From: Chitinophaga alhagiae
GTDB taxonomy: Bacteria > Bacteroidota > Bacteroidia > Chitinophagales > Chitinophagaceae
Length of the DNA stretch: 64,000 bases
Reading direction: 5' to 3'
Assembly: GCF_003568665.1 (NCBI RefSeq)
Contig: NZ_QXMH01000007.1
Span: forward strand, 87,414-151,413
In this document: positions 1 through 9,268 of the stretch, one piece after another
Layout of the letters: each line of letters starts with the position of its first letter
How positions within the stretch are numbered: the stretch's first letter is position 1
Position numbers and translations under genes: made by a program
Notes under the pieces: model-generated
What the model was told of the DNA's origin: nothing
The model's input: only the letters and a program-made list of their open reading frames with translations
Database searches by the model: none

Positions 1-301
1 TGCCATTGGTAACAGCCATGGTCCGCGGGTCAACAAGTTCACCCGGTTTGGCCTCACGCCAGAGCCTGCCGCAACCGTAAAAGCCCCGCTGATCAGGGAA
101 TGTTACGCCAATATTGAATGCCGGCTGGCAGACCGCCGGTTGGTAGACAAATACAATTTTTTCATTTTTGAAGTATTGAAAGCGCAGGCCGCTACTTATC
201 CAGCATACCCGAAAACGGTGCATTACCGGGGAGAAGGTGTGTTCATGGTGTCTGGAAAGAATATTGCAATGCCGGAAAAGTTCAGGAAAGGGAATTTATA
301 A
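1..301 (+). CDS. Flavin reductase family protein, C-terminal part (5' truncated by window edge)
   Basis: An open frame enters from the left edge (first full codon at 2) and ends with TAA at 299-301, giving about 99 residues. The residues NSHGPRVNKF near the edge, then ECYANIECRLADRRLVDKYN and a final SGKNIAMPEKFRKGN, resemble the FMN-binding split-barrel flavin reductases (DIM6/NTAB type), which bind FMN and often serve as the reductase partner of an oxygenase. Only the C-terminal half is visible, so the substrate cannot be judged. The next gene is convergent, with 47 bases between the stops and no clear terminator. Confidence 0.7.
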   Translation, partial: AIGNSHGPRVNKFTRFGLTPEPAATVKAPLIRECYANIECRLADRRLVDKYNFFIFEVLKAQAATYPAYPKTVHYRGEGVFMVSGKNIAMPEKFRKGNL

Positions 302-348
302 CGGGGAGCAAGCTGCAAACCGGCCGTATTGCCTCATTGCCCGTTAAC

Positions 349-1560
349 TCAAAACAACCGCAATTGCACTCCTTTAGCCCGTTTCGGCGGCGGCGCCTTG
401 CCAAATACTGTGCGCCCGCCATACCTCCAGGAGTTGTCACGCTCCTGCTGAACCAGCTCCTCAAACCGGTCATTTGCCACAAAATCTTTTTCCGATCTCA
501 GGGCCAGCGCATGCAGCGCCTTGATAGCCTGCTGTTTGTCTCCCTCGCCGATCTTCGCCTTGTACACAGCTGTTTGCAGGGTGTTGATGGTTTCATCATA
601 TACCTTTAGCGGTACGGGGAACGGGTGCCCGTCTTTCCCGCCATGGGCAAAAGCAAAGCGGGCCGGGTCTTTGAACCGGGAGGGCGTGCCATGTATCACT
701 TCGCTCACCAATGCGAGGGACTGGAGGGTACGCGGGCCAAGCCCCTGCAACAGCAGCAGGTCTTCAAACCCTGCCGGCGGCTGCTCCTGCGCCAGCCATA
801 ATACAGTACCCAGCCGCTTCAGATCTACATCTTCCGCCCTTACATCGTGGTGGTGCGGCATGACCAGTTGCTGCACCTCCTGCAGCATCAGTTCCGGCTT
901 TTCCTGCGTAAGGTGGAGGATGCCGTTACGCGCGGCTGCGGCCTCCGTGGCCGTCAGGTTGAGAATGGCGCCCTGGTTGGGGCCGCACACCGCCGTATGC
1001 GGCTCTTCCACAAAAGACCGCAATTGCTCCGAATGCCAGTGGTACCGCCGCGCGGTTTTGCTGCCTGCGCTCATACCCTGCTGTATAACGGACCAGTGGC
1101 CTTCGCTGCTTACAATAAAGTTATGGGTGTATAGCTGAAACCCGTCCTGCACGGCGGTATTGTCTACCTTGGCGCTCAGCTTGCTGCAGCGCACCAGGTA
1201 ATTCCCATCGAGGCCGGTTTGATCCGCAATTTTGAACAGCTCGGCCGGAGCTTCTTTTGAAAACTTTCCCTTTCCTCCGCAAATATAAATGCCAAGTTCT
1301 TTAGCATGGGGGTTAACGGCCTTTTTGAGGGCGCCCATTACGGAGGTGGTGATACCGGAAGAGTGCCAGTCCATGCCCATTACCGCCCCCAGGCTCTGAA
1401 ACCAGAACGGGCTGCTGATACGGCTGAGAAAGGCTTCCCGGCCATATTCCGCCAAAATGGCTTCCGTAACGGCCAGGCCCAGGCGGGCCATTCTTTCCGC
1501 CAGCCAGCGGGGCACGTAACCATAATGTAAAGGCAGGTCTGCAGATCCGGAACGCTTCAT
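349..1560 (-). CDS. DUF763 domain-containing protein
   Basis: 403 residues from the ATG at 1558-1560. A longer frame runs to 1668, but the protein family starts like MKRSGSADLPLHYG, exactly the sequence at this ATG, so the shorter start was chosen. DUF763 proteins occur in bacteria and archaea and have no established function. The segment LLLLQGLGPRTLQSLALV in the middle third looks like a helix-hairpin-helix, which would fit a DNA- or RNA-related role; that is inference. The basic C-terminus (GKAPPPKRAKGVQLRLF) also fits nucleic-acid binding. It has no operon partner: the gene upstream on the same strand stops at 1693, 132 bases away. Confidence 0.85.
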   Translation of the reverse strand: MKRSGSADLPLHYGYVPRWLAERMARLGLAVTEAILAEYGREAFLSRISSPFWFQSLGAVMGMDWHSSGITTSVMGALKKAVNPHAKELGIYICGGKGKFSKEAPAELFKIADQTGLDGNYLVRCSKLSAKVDNTAVQDGFQLYTHNFIVSSEGHWSVIQQGMSAGSKTARRYHWHSEQLRSFVEEPHTAVCGPNQGAILNLTATEAAAARNGILHLTQEKPELMLQEVQQLVMPHHHDVRAEDVDLKRLGTVLWLAQEQPPAGFEDLLLLQGLGPRTLQSLALVSEVIHGTPSRFKDPARFAFAHGGKDGHPFPVPLKVYDETINTLQTAVYKAKIGEGDKQQAIKALHALALRSEKDFVANDRFEELVQQERDNSWRYGGRTVFGKAPPPKRAKGVQLRLF

Positions 1561-1692
1561 GCTAACAAATTTAGCATTTTTATGCGTACCGGGGGCATTA
1601 TTTCCCGCCTTCAACAACCGGGCAGGGCCTTTCGTGCTATCATTGAGGCGTGGGCCCGTTCGGCGCAAAGATGAAGCAGTGGCGGATACCCT

Positions 1693-2412
1693 TTATTCCC
1701 GGTCGTTTTTCACCGCAACTGCCCCCGGGTTAATGCCGAACTTCTTTTTGAACTCGTTGCTGAAGTGCTGCAGGGTGGTATACCCAGTTTCATATGCCAC
1801 CCCGGTAACGGTATTATTCCCTTCCAGCAATAGTTGCCGGGCCAGGGTGAGGCGGTGGTCTTTGAGATAACCGAACACCGTGTTGCCGAATACTTCTTTA
1901 AACCCTGTTTTGAGTTTGTACTCATTCAGGCCGGCCAGCCGCGCCAGGGCCGTGAGAGAGGGCGGGTGCTGAATATCGCGCAGCAAAGCCTCCCGGGCCT
2001 GGTATATCTTATCTACGTCCGCGGGCCGAAGCGACAACGGCCGGGCGGCGGTTTCCTGCTGCTTGCATGGCGGGGCCAGCAGTTCCAGCGCCCGCGCCTG
2101 CAGGTAAAGATGTTGCCAGCCGCGCTGGTAGCTGCATTGCCATTTATCCGCCACCAGCGCCTGCATCTGCGGGGTAATGGGCAACCCGGGCAGGGGCGCC
2201 TGCTCGGCGGTTACAATGCAGATGTCTTCATGCACCGTTATATTGCAGGCTTCAACGCGTATGCCGTCTTCCCAGTACCTGCGGAAGTGCATGTTCCAGA
2301 AAGGCAGCAGGGCTGCCTGTTCCTCATTCCAGTTCCAGCCATGCGCGGGGCCTTCCGTGCAGGAGCTGGTGTATAATACCTCATTAGTGACAAGCCTGTA
2401 TACTGTTTCCAT
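1693..2412 (-). CDS. AraC family transcriptional regulator, PchR-like
   Basis: 239 residues from the ATG at 2410-2412. The frame stays open to 2838, but that extension is antisense to the neighbouring acyltransferase and does not look like protein. The C-terminal 100 residues form the double helix-turn-helix of AraC proteins (LTALARLAGLNEYKLKTGFK, then VTGVAYETGYTTLQHFSNEF). The region before it (CSYQRGWQHLYLQARALELL) is typical of the PchR-like group, which often controls siderophore or TonB-dependent uptake genes. It is divergent from the LpxL-like gene across 156 bases. A link to the nearby SusC/SusD pair is possible but not shown. Confidence 0.8.
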   Translation of the reverse strand: METVYRLVTNEVLYTSSCTEGPAHGWNWNEEQAALLPFWNMHFRRYWEDGIRVEACNITVHEDICIVTAEQAPLPGLPITPQMQALVADKWQCSYQRGWQHLYLQARALELLAPPCKQQETAARPLSLRPADVDKIYQAREALLRDIQHPPSLTALARLAGLNEYKLKTGFKEVFGNTVFGYLKDHRLTLARQLLLEGNNTVTGVAYETGYTTLQHFSNEFKKKFGINPGAVAVKNDRE

Positions 2413-2568
2413 AATAATCCGTTTTACGCAACTTCTTTTTCGTTTTCTGCAAGCCGCCGCTGCCTGAAATCCGTCTCTTTGCATTGCGCAGCAGCAGCGT
2501 ACTATAAAAGGAACGGAGAAAAAGGTCTTTGCCCCTACCCGCTCCTGGAATTTCTTTAACGGTATACC

Positions 2569-3339
2569 ATGCTTTACTTTATCCTTTACAAAATTCTCAG
2601 GTACCGCTACGCAGTGGTGGTACAAAACCTGTCCCGCTCTTTCCCGGAACGGTCTTACTCGGAGATCAGGCTGGTAGCAGCGGGTTTCTACCGCCACTTC
2701 TGCCGCATATTCCTTGAAATGGGCCTCATGCTGCTGATGCCGGAGCGGCGGGTAAAAGAGAAAGTGGTAGTAAGGGATACGGCGCTGCTGGAGCATTACC
2801 ATGCGCAGCAAAAGAACATCATCATTATGCTGGGCCACTACGGCAATTGGGAGTGCCTCAATATACTACCACGGTATTGCAGCTTTCCGCTCTATGCCGT
2901 GTACAAACCGCTGTCCAACGCTTTTTTTGACCGCGTTATGCAGCGGCTGCGCTCCCGGTTTGGCCTGCGCCTGCTACCCATGCACAAAACCGCCCGGCAC
3001 ATGTTGGCGGCCCATAGCGTCAAAGGCGCGTACATTTTTGTAGCAGACCAGTTCCCGCCGCAGGAAACGTGTACCATGAGCTTTCTGCACCAGCCTACCA
3101 GGGTTATTACCGGCGCGGAAAGGCTTGCTAAAACAACCGGTGCTGCCGTGGTATATGCGTCTGTCAAAAAAACAGCCGGGCCGGCAGACTGGGAAATATC
3201 TTTCCGGCTGATCTGTGATGAGCCTGCTGTTGCTCCTCCTAACCACATCACACAACGGTTCACAGAAATGCTGGAGCAGGATATTTGTGATTCTCCGCAA
3301 TACTGGCTGTGGACGCACCGGCGGTGGAAACAGCAATAA
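2569..3339 (+). CDS. Lysophospholipid acyltransferase family protein (LpxL/HtrB type)
   Basis: 256 residues. The motif IMLGHYGNWECLNILPRY near residue 90 is the HX4D/E-type active site of the LpxL/LpxM lauroyl/myristoyl acyltransferases, which add secondary acyl chains to lipid A at the inner membrane. Further family features are FVADQFPPQETCTMSFL and the terminal QYWLWTHRRWK. Bacteroidota members usually have about 290 residues with an N-terminal membrane helix; here the first ATG after an in-frame stop at 2557 falls inside that helix (MLYFILYKILRYR), so the N-terminus is short. That may be natural, or a small frameshift upstream. It is followed by a strong hairpin at 3346-3383. Confidence 0.85.
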   Translation: MLYFILYKILRYRYAVVVQNLSRSFPERSYSEIRLVAAGFYRHFCRIFLEMGLMLLMPERRVKEKVVVRDTALLEHYHAQQKNIIIMLGHYGNWECLNILPRYCSFPLYAVYKPLSNAFFDRVMQRLRSRFGLRLLPMHKTARHMLAAHSVKGAYIFVADQFPPQETCTMSFLHQPTRVITGAERLAKTTGAAVVYASVKKTAGPADWEISFRLICDEPAVAPPNHITQRFTEMLEQDICDSPQYWLWTHRRWKQQ

Positions 3340-3345
3340 CCCCAT

Positions 3346-3383
3346 AAAAAACGTGCGGCCGCTGATGCGGCCGCACGTTTTTT
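3346..3383. terminator. Bidirectional rho-independent terminator
   Basis: A 17-bp perfect stem (3346-3362 with 3367-3383) closed by the loop TGAT. It has A-rich and T-rich flanks on both sides, so it can stop transcription of the acyltransferase from the left and of the SusD gene (stop at 3398) from the right. Confidence 0.85.
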
Positions 3384-3397
3384 ATATTTCAGCAGTA

Positions 3398-5089
3398 TCA
3401 GTAACCGGGGTTCTGGGCCAGGTAACCGGGCAGGTTGCTGGCGCCGTCTATAGCGGTTTGCGGAATGGGGAAAATCCTTTTCTGTTTGTCTGTATTGGTC
3501 TTTTCCGTCCAGGTGCCTTCATATTTGCCGAAACGGACCATATCCGTACGGCGTTGGGCTTCCCAGTAAAACTCAAAGCCTCTTTCGCGCAGCAGCAGGT
3601 CAAGGGTAATGGTGGCAAGCGGGGCGGCGGGCGTGGTGGCCGTTCTGGCCGCACGTACCGTGTTCACGTCTGCCAGCGCGGTAGTGGCGGCGTCTCCCCT
3701 TCTCAGTTTGGCTTCCGCCCGCATCAGGTATACATCCGCCAGGCGGAGTATCACAATATCATGTTCGCCAAAATTACGGCCGCTCACGGACGTTTTGCTG
3801 AACTCGTATTTGGACACGCGGTAACCGGAGTTGTAGTTGCTGCCGGCCACCGTGAAATCTACCTGCTCCGTGAAATCAACGGCGAGCGTGGGTTTGCTGC
3901 GGGTGTCGTAAAACAGCTTCCTCACTTTCATTTTGCCGTCCGCGCATTTGAGGAACACACCGCCTTCACGCACCAGGCCATATTGCTGGCCGCGCAAAAT
4001 ACCGCGGTTGATGTTGAATTGGGACGCTTCCACGCAGGAGTCTGCCGGGTTGGTGTAGATAGACAGGTTCTGCTTATAGAAACGGGGGTCTGCCACAGCG
4101 GGGTCCAGCGGTGCGGTAGCATTTGCCCAGGCCCTGTAAAAATCAGATGTAATGGCAGGGCCGTCTGTTCCGTTGGCGCCGGGGTAAGCGGGCAGCGGGA
4201 ACTGGTCTCCTGATATGGAAAAGTAGGCCATGCGGTTGTGGCCGTTCAGGTCTGCACGCTGATCTACCACAAAAATAAGCTCCTTGTTGTTGTGGTTGGC
4301 GTCGTCAAACAGCGAAAAATAATCTGCGGAGAGGGCAAACTGCGGGGTGCCGATGATCTTGTCGCAGTACTCCACTACTTTGTCCATGTCTTCTTTCTTG
4401 AAATCGAAAGTAGCGGCGTACCGGTCCCGGTAAACGGCCGCGTTCAGGTGCAGCCGCGCCAGCAGCCCCCATACGCCGGCCTTGGTGAGACGGCCCGGGC
4501 CGGTGGTATTGTCCAGCACAGGCTCTACGGCCAGCAGCTCTGCCTTAATGTACTCCACGGCTTCAGGGCCACGCAGTATTTTGGAGGCCTCGTTCAGGTT
4601 GTCTTTTACAAACACCAGCCCGAAGAGGTCCAGCGTGAGCATGGAGTAGTAAGCCCGCATGGCTTTTGCTTCCGCCAGGAAAAGCGCCGCGTTGGGGTCT
4701 TTGTTCTCAGGCAGCGTGTTGATGGCGGTAATAGCGCGGGACGCGCCTTGCAGCACGTTATTCCAGGTGTTGCGCACGTTGGGGTCTGTACTGGTGGTCT
4801 CATGTTTGTGCAGGGAAAGATAGATGCCGTTATCTCCCCAGTCCGTACCGCCGCGGTAAGGCAGTATGGCCTCGTCCGTAGAAATTTCCTGCAGGGCAAA
4901 ATAATTGGTATGCAGCCAGATGTCAGGCAGCTTGGCGTACACCGGCGCTATAATGCCTTCCGCTATCTGCTTGTCTGTAAGCCCGGTTACGGAAGATTCA
5001 TCCAGTACTTCCTCATTCAGCTTGGTACAGCCGGTCATAACGGCAATGCCTATACCTGCTGCCAGTAATGCTAGTTTTATCTTTTTCAT
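3398..5089 (-). CDS. RagB/SusD family nutrient uptake outer membrane protein (pair 1)
   Basis: 563 residues with a lipoprotein signal peptide (GIAVMTGCTKLNEE), so a surface-exposed lipoprotein that caps the SusC barrel and captures its ligand. The SusD fold shows in the TPR-like helices (FLAEAKAMRAYYSMLTLDLF; WGLLARLHLNAAVY) and in the usual C-terminus with LLLRERGFEFYWEAQRRTDM and a final NLPGYLAQNPGY. It starts 12 bases after the SusC stop, so the two are one transcript. No degradative enzyme sits next to the pair, so the nutrient cannot be inferred. Confidence 0.93.
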   Translation of the reverse strand: MKKIKLALLAAGIGIAVMTGCTKLNEEVLDESSVTGLTDKQIAEGIIAPVYAKLPDIWLHTNYFALQEISTDEAILPYRGGTDWGDNGIYLSLHKHETTSTDPNVRNTWNNVLQGASRAITAINTLPENKDPNAALFLAEAKAMRAYYSMLTLDLFGLVFVKDNLNEASKILRGPEAVEYIKAELLAVEPVLDNTTGPGRLTKAGVWGLLARLHLNAAVYRDRYAATFDFKKEDMDKVVEYCDKIIGTPQFALSADYFSLFDDANHNNKELIFVVDQRADLNGHNRMAYFSISGDQFPLPAYPGANGTDGPAITSDFYRAWANATAPLDPAVADPRFYKQNLSIYTNPADSCVEASQFNINRGILRGQQYGLVREGGVFLKCADGKMKVRKLFYDTRSKPTLAVDFTEQVDFTVAGSNYNSGYRVSKYEFSKTSVSGRNFGEHDIVILRLADVYLMRAEAKLRRGDAATTALADVNTVRAARTATTPAAPLATITLDLLLRERGFEFYWEAQRRTDMVRFGKYEGTWTEKTNTDKQKRIFPIPQTAIDGASNLPGYLAQNPGY

Positions 5090-5101
5090 ATACGAAAGCT
5101 C

Positions 5102-8100
5102 TTAGAATGAAACATTTAAACTGAAAATGACGGATTTGGCCTTGGGATAGCTCATGAAGTCAATGCCGTAAGACGAAATACCGTTGATGGTCCGGTCCGT
5201 ATTCACCTCCGGATCATAGCCGTCGTATTTGGTGGCTATAAACAGGTTTTGCCCGGTTACAGACAGGCGGAGCGAATTGACCCAGTTTTTGATGCCCAGG
5301 GCGGTGGTATTGAAGTTGTAGCCGAGGGTTACGTTGTTCAGCCGCAGGTAAGCCCCGTTTTTCAGATAACGGGTGCTCACCGGGGCTGCGTTGTTCACTG
5401 ATTCTTCAGGGTATGCGATGGCCTCCGGCGTGGTGTTCACGTTTTTGGAGAGCTTGAGTTTGTAGAAACTGGCATTGGCCGTGTTGTCATAGATCTTGTT
5501 GCCTGCCACGCCGTTGAAGTTGGCGGTGAGGTCAAAGTTCCGGTAGTTCACGCTGCCATGGAAGCTGTACAGCACATTGGGCAACGCCGTACCGGCGGCA
5601 ATGCGGTCCTTGTCTGATTCGATGCCGTCTTTGTCAAGGTCGCGGTAAGTGCTGAGGCCGTTGGCGTCAAAGCCTGTCCACTCTTTCAGGAAGAACGTGC
5701 CAATGGGTTCGCCGTTGATGTAACCGTTAATGGTAGCGGACGTAAGGCCCGAGCCGGAAGCAGAACCGGAGGGGATCACGGAGTAGGGCGAGTGTTCCAC
5801 CTTGTTGTTCATATAGGTGATGTTGCCGCCCAGGTTAAAGCCGAAGCCGGAAGCTGCAAAATGCTGGCGGTAGTCCAGGTCAAGCTCCACGCCCCTGTTG
5901 GTGATGGTCATGTCTTTCACGTTGGTCCAGAAAGTACCCGCCGGCTGCACCGGGTCTGCCGGTATCACTTCCAGCAGTATGTTGCTGGATATCTTGTTGA
6001 ATACATCTACAGAACCGGAGAGCGCGCCTCTCATAAAACCAAAGTCCAGGCCTATGTTGGTCTGTTTGGAAATTTCCCATTGTATGTCCGGGTTGGCCAG
6101 GCGGGAGTATACCGTACCTGCCGGATAAGGCCCGCTGCCGTAAAGCGGGTAGCTGGTGCTACCTGAAACGGTGGAGGTGAACAGCGCCTGTGTGATTTTG
6201 GAAGGGATCTCCTGGTTGCCGGTTTGCCCCCAGCCTGCGCGCAGCTTCAGCATGCTGATAGCAGACGAGCCTTTGAGGAAACCTTCTTCAGATATTTTCC
6301 AGCCCAGGGAGAAAGACGGGAAGAAACCGTACTTGTTATTGGTACCGAACTTGGAAGACCCGTCTGCCCTGAAGTTGGCCGTTACCAGGTAGCGGTCTGC
6401 ATACTGGTAGGTAACCCTGCCAAAGAAAGATTGCAGTTCATTGATGAAGGCATAACCGCCGGGCCGGTTGTTGGCCAGTGTCAGCTCCTGCCCCAGCCCC
6501 GGGTTGTAAATGGGGTCTACGGGCGAAATGGGGAATTTGTTGATGCTGGTATTTCTGCCCTGCACAAAGATCTTCTGGTAAGAATGGCCGGCCATGGCAG
6601 ACAGATTGTGCATGCCTTCGTTATACGTATAGGTAAGGTAGTTTTCTATCAGGCTGTTGCGGTTGTAGTTATGCCAGGTTTCCAGCCGCCCGTCCCGCTG
6701 CGGTACAGCGCTGGGTTTATTTACAATATCCCGCGTACCGGTGGAGTTATCTATGCCGAAATTCAGCTTGTACACCAGGCCTTTGATAATGCGCAGCGAA
6801 GGGGAAATATTGCCCGTTACGCGGTTGATGGTAGTAATGTCATTATCGAGGTCAAAATACATCAGCGGGTTGTTGAGGCTTTGGTATTTGGCCGGCTCGC
6901 CGTTGGCGTCATACGCGGGGTAAGTAGGATTGTTGCCGATGGCATCGCCAATAATGGTGCTGATAGGCGGCCGCTGGTTTTTAGTGTTGGACACGCCCAG
7001 GTTCACCTCTACCACCAGCCGGTCATCATCCCAGAACTTTTGTGTGGCGTTGAAGCGGCCGGAGTAGCGGTTCATGTCGTTGTTCTTGATAATACCTTCC
7101 TGCCGCTGCATGCCGAAAGATGCGTAGTACGTGAGTTTATTGGCGCCGCCGCTGAGGGCAAGGTTATAGTTCTGTGTGAACGCCGTTCTGGTCACTTCTT
7201 TCTGCCAATCCGTATCACCTCCCTGGTCATCCAGCATGCCGCCCAGTTTGGGTACTTCCGCGCGAAATTCGCTGGCGGTGAACAGGGGCAATGCCCTGGC
7301 CAGCGAAGAAAAACCGGCGCTGGCGGAGAACTGCAGCGTAGAGGCCCCGGCCTTGCCTTTACGGGTGGTGATGAGGATAACGCCATTGGCGCCGCGGGAG
7401 CCGTAAATGGCAGTGGCGGAGGCGTCTTTTAATACGTCTATAGACTCAATATCCTGCGGGTTAATGAAGTTAAGCGGGTCGCCGCCGCCGGTGCTGGAAT
7501 TGTCAAGCGGCAGGCCATCTACCACAAACAGCGGCGTACTGCCCGTTCTTACCCCGCCGGGGCCGCGCACCGTTATGCCCAGCATGCCGCCCGGCTCACC
7601 GCTGACCGACGTAACGTTCACGCCGGCCATTTTACCTTGCAGCAGCTCCTGCGGTGCGTTGATGATGCCTTTATTAAAGGCCTCGCTCTTCAGTGATTTC
7701 ACAGCTCCCGTTACATCTTTCTTTGCCTGTGTGCCGTAACCTACTACCACTACCTGCGTAAGGTCTGTGGAGGCCGGCTGCAGGCTCACGTTGATCTGTG
7801 TTTTGCCTGCAATAGGTACTTCCTGCGTTACATAGCCGATGAAACTCACTACCAGTACGGTGGCATTATCTGGTGCTACAAGTGAGAACGCGCCCTTTAC
7901 ATCCGTACTGGTAGTTCTGGCAACGCCTTTGATACCCACGGTGGCGCCGGCCAGCAGCTCCCCTGTAGCGGCGTCCTTCACGGTGCCGGTAATGGTCTGT
8001 TGGGGTTGTACACCGTGTTTTTCATGTACCAGGCCCGCTGCCCGCGCATGGCCTGTGGAGGAAAGAGAACAGCAGCAAACTACGGAAGCGAGAACCAGCG

Positions 8101-8134
8101 GGAGGTACTGCTTTCTGAGGTAGAATTTGTTCAT
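5102..8134 (-). CDS. SusC/RagA family TonB-linked outer membrane protein (pair 1)
   Basis: 1010 residues from the ATG at 8132-8134; a TTG three codons upstream is less likely. After the signal peptide comes a carboxypeptidase-regulatory-like domain (residues about 48-125; TGTVKDAATGELLAGATVGI), then VVVVGYGTQAKKDVTGAV, the plug (LQGKMAGVNVTSVSGEPGG; LFVVDGLPLDN; IESIDVLKDASATAIYGSRG, the SusC signature) and a 22-stranded barrel. It imports oligomers across the outer membrane with TonB energy. The 410 bases upstream carry no recognisable anti-sigma/sigma pair or TAnnTTTG box. Confidence 0.95.
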   Translation of the reverse strand: MNKFYLRKQYLPLVLASVVCCCSLSSTGHARAAGLVHEKHGVQPQQTITGTVKDAATGELLAGATVGIKGVARTTSTDVKGAFSLVAPDNATVLVVSFIGYVTQEVPIAGKTQINVSLQPASTDLTQVVVVGYGTQAKKDVTGAVKSLKSEAFNKGIINAPQELLQGKMAGVNVTSVSGEPGGMLGITVRGPGGVRTGSTPLFVVDGLPLDNSSTGGGDPLNFINPQDIESIDVLKDASATAIYGSRGANGVILITTRKGKAGASTLQFSASAGFSSLARALPLFTASEFRAEVPKLGGMLDDQGGDTDWQKEVTRTAFTQNYNLALSGGANKLTYYASFGMQRQEGIIKNNDMNRYSGRFNATQKFWDDDRLVVEVNLGVSNTKNQRPPISTIIGDAIGNNPTYPAYDANGEPAKYQSLNNPLMYFDLDNDITTINRVTGNISPSLRIIKGLVYKLNFGIDNSTGTRDIVNKPSAVPQRDGRLETWHNYNRNSLIENYLTYTYNEGMHNLSAMAGHSYQKIFVQGRNTSINKFPISPVDPIYNPGLGQELTLANNRPGGYAFINELQSFFGRVTYQYADRYLVTANFRADGSSKFGTNNKYGFFPSFSLGWKISEEGFLKGSSAISMLKLRAGWGQTGNQEIPSKITQALFTSTVSGSTSYPLYGSGPYPAGTVYSRLANPDIQWEISKQTNIGLDFGFMRGALSGSVDVFNKISSNILLEVIPADPVQPAGTFWTNVKDMTITNRGVELDLDYRQHFAASGFGFNLGGNITYMNNKVEHSPYSVIPSGSASGSGLTSATINGYINGEPIGTFFLKEWTGFDANGLSTYRDLDKDGIESDKDRIAAGTALPNVLYSFHGSVNYRNFDLTANFNGVAGNKIYDNTANASFYKLKLSKNVNTTPEAIAYPEESVNNAAPVSTRYLKNGAYLRLNNVTLGYNFNTTALGIKNWVNSLRLSVTGQNLFIATKYDGYDPEVNTDRTINGISSYGIDFMSYPKAKSVIFSLNVSF

Positions 8135-8544
8135 GTAAAGCAATTGAGTTTGTTTACGTAATAAAAGGACAAAGAAAACAACCCGCTGTTACCGGATTGT
8201 TATGTGGAACAGAACTGTGTATTATGTTTTTTGTATCAGATATTTTGGTTGATATACCGTAATTGCGATAGTAATTTAACGGGTTTTATACATATGCACG
8301 ATGATTTTTACGAAACCGTTTTCGCTATTATTACCGGTCATCCCGCATGTCTTTCATTCCCCGCTATGCCCTGCCAATAAAGCGTTTCAGGGACATTTAA
8401 AACCGGTCATGACGTGTTGGCCCGGGAGGAGGTACCGGGCATGGGGCGTATTATCTTTTTGTTAAGCAGGGAGACGGGGTTTCATCTCATTTCAAATACT
8501 TGAATGTTGCTTTCAATCTATTTAAATGCACGGTTGTAGGATGT
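8135..8544. promoter_or_regulatory. Intergenic region upstream of SusC pair 1
   Basis: A 410-base stretch without a gene, which must hold the leftward SusC promoter. Visible structure: the 9-mer ACCGGTCAT occurs twice in direct orientation (8333-8341 and 8402-8410), and a short inverted repeat GCCCGG/CCGGGC lies just after it, within 8419-8441. I see no clear TAnnTTTG box on the minus strand. Confidence 0.4.
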
Positions 8545-9159
8545 TCAATGCCATTCGTCCTTGTACACGAACTTCGGCATTTGCCACTCATACCGGATGG
8601 CAATGATGCGCAGCACAAAACCGGCGGTAGCCGCAATAAGGGTGGCCCAGTGCATGCTCCATTGCATGTGCTGCAGGCCTACATAAATGCCGCCGGTCAA
8701 AATAGACACGCTGGCATATACTTCCTTTCGCAGCAACAGCGGAATATCTCCGCAGAGTATATCGCGCAGCACACCGCCGGCACAACCGGTGATCATGCCG
8801 CTGAACAGCACAATGATCACGGAGAGGTGCATATCCTGCGCCAGCTGGCAACCAATAATGGTAAACACCACCAGGCCCAGCGCATCGAGGTAAAGGAAAA
8901 GCGTTTTCAATTTTTTCATCACAGAGGCGATCAGGGCCGCAAACAATGCGGCGCCTGCCGTGATCAGCAGGTATTCCGGGTGCTCTACCCAGGTCATGGG
9001 GTAGTGGCCCAGCAATATGTTGCGGATGGTGCCGCCGCCCAGCGCCGTTACCCAGGCTATGATACAAACGCCCACCCAGTCCATATTGCGCCTTCCGGCG
9101 GAGAGCGCGGCCGTCATGGCTTCGGCGGTAATGGCAATAATGTAGAGGATATGCAGCAT
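8545..9159 (-). CDS. TRIC cation channel family protein (YicG/UPF0126)
   Basis: 204 residues from the ATG at 9157-9159. The protein is almost entirely membrane helices in two repeated halves, each with the family's glycine-rich motif: ALGGGTIRNILLG in the first and GCAGGVLRDILCGDIPLLLR in the second. This is the bacterial counterpart of the trimeric intracellular cation channels, a homotrimeric K+ permeable channel of the inner membrane. An upstream extension to 9234 exists but lacks family residues. It is transcribed alone. Confidence 0.92.
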   Translation of the reverse strand: MLHILYIIAITAEAMTAALSAGRRNMDWVGVCIIAWVTALGGGTIRNILLGHYPMTWVEHPEYLLITAGAALFAALIASVMKKLKTLFLYLDALGLVVFTIIGCQLAQDMHLSVIIVLFSGMITGCAGGVLRDILCGDIPLLLRKEVYASVSILTGGIYVGLQHMQWSMHWATLIAATAGFVLRIIAIRYEWQMPKFVYKDEWH

Positions 9160-9268
9160 ACAAATACGGTTTAAGACGGGACCTTCATCCATAAAAATAG
9201 GGAAAATACGGCATGTAACTTTTCCCTCGCCCATACCGTTTAACTGGCATTGATCTCAACACCCTTTC

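Noticed and set aside
6224..7432. A 402-residue plus-strand frame inside the SusC gene
   Set aside because: Antisense to a clear SusC; composition (many Arg, Val, Gly, His) is that of a shadow frame.
8135..8544. Small gene in the gap upstream of SusC pair 1
   Set aside because: No frame of useful length with protein-like composition was found.
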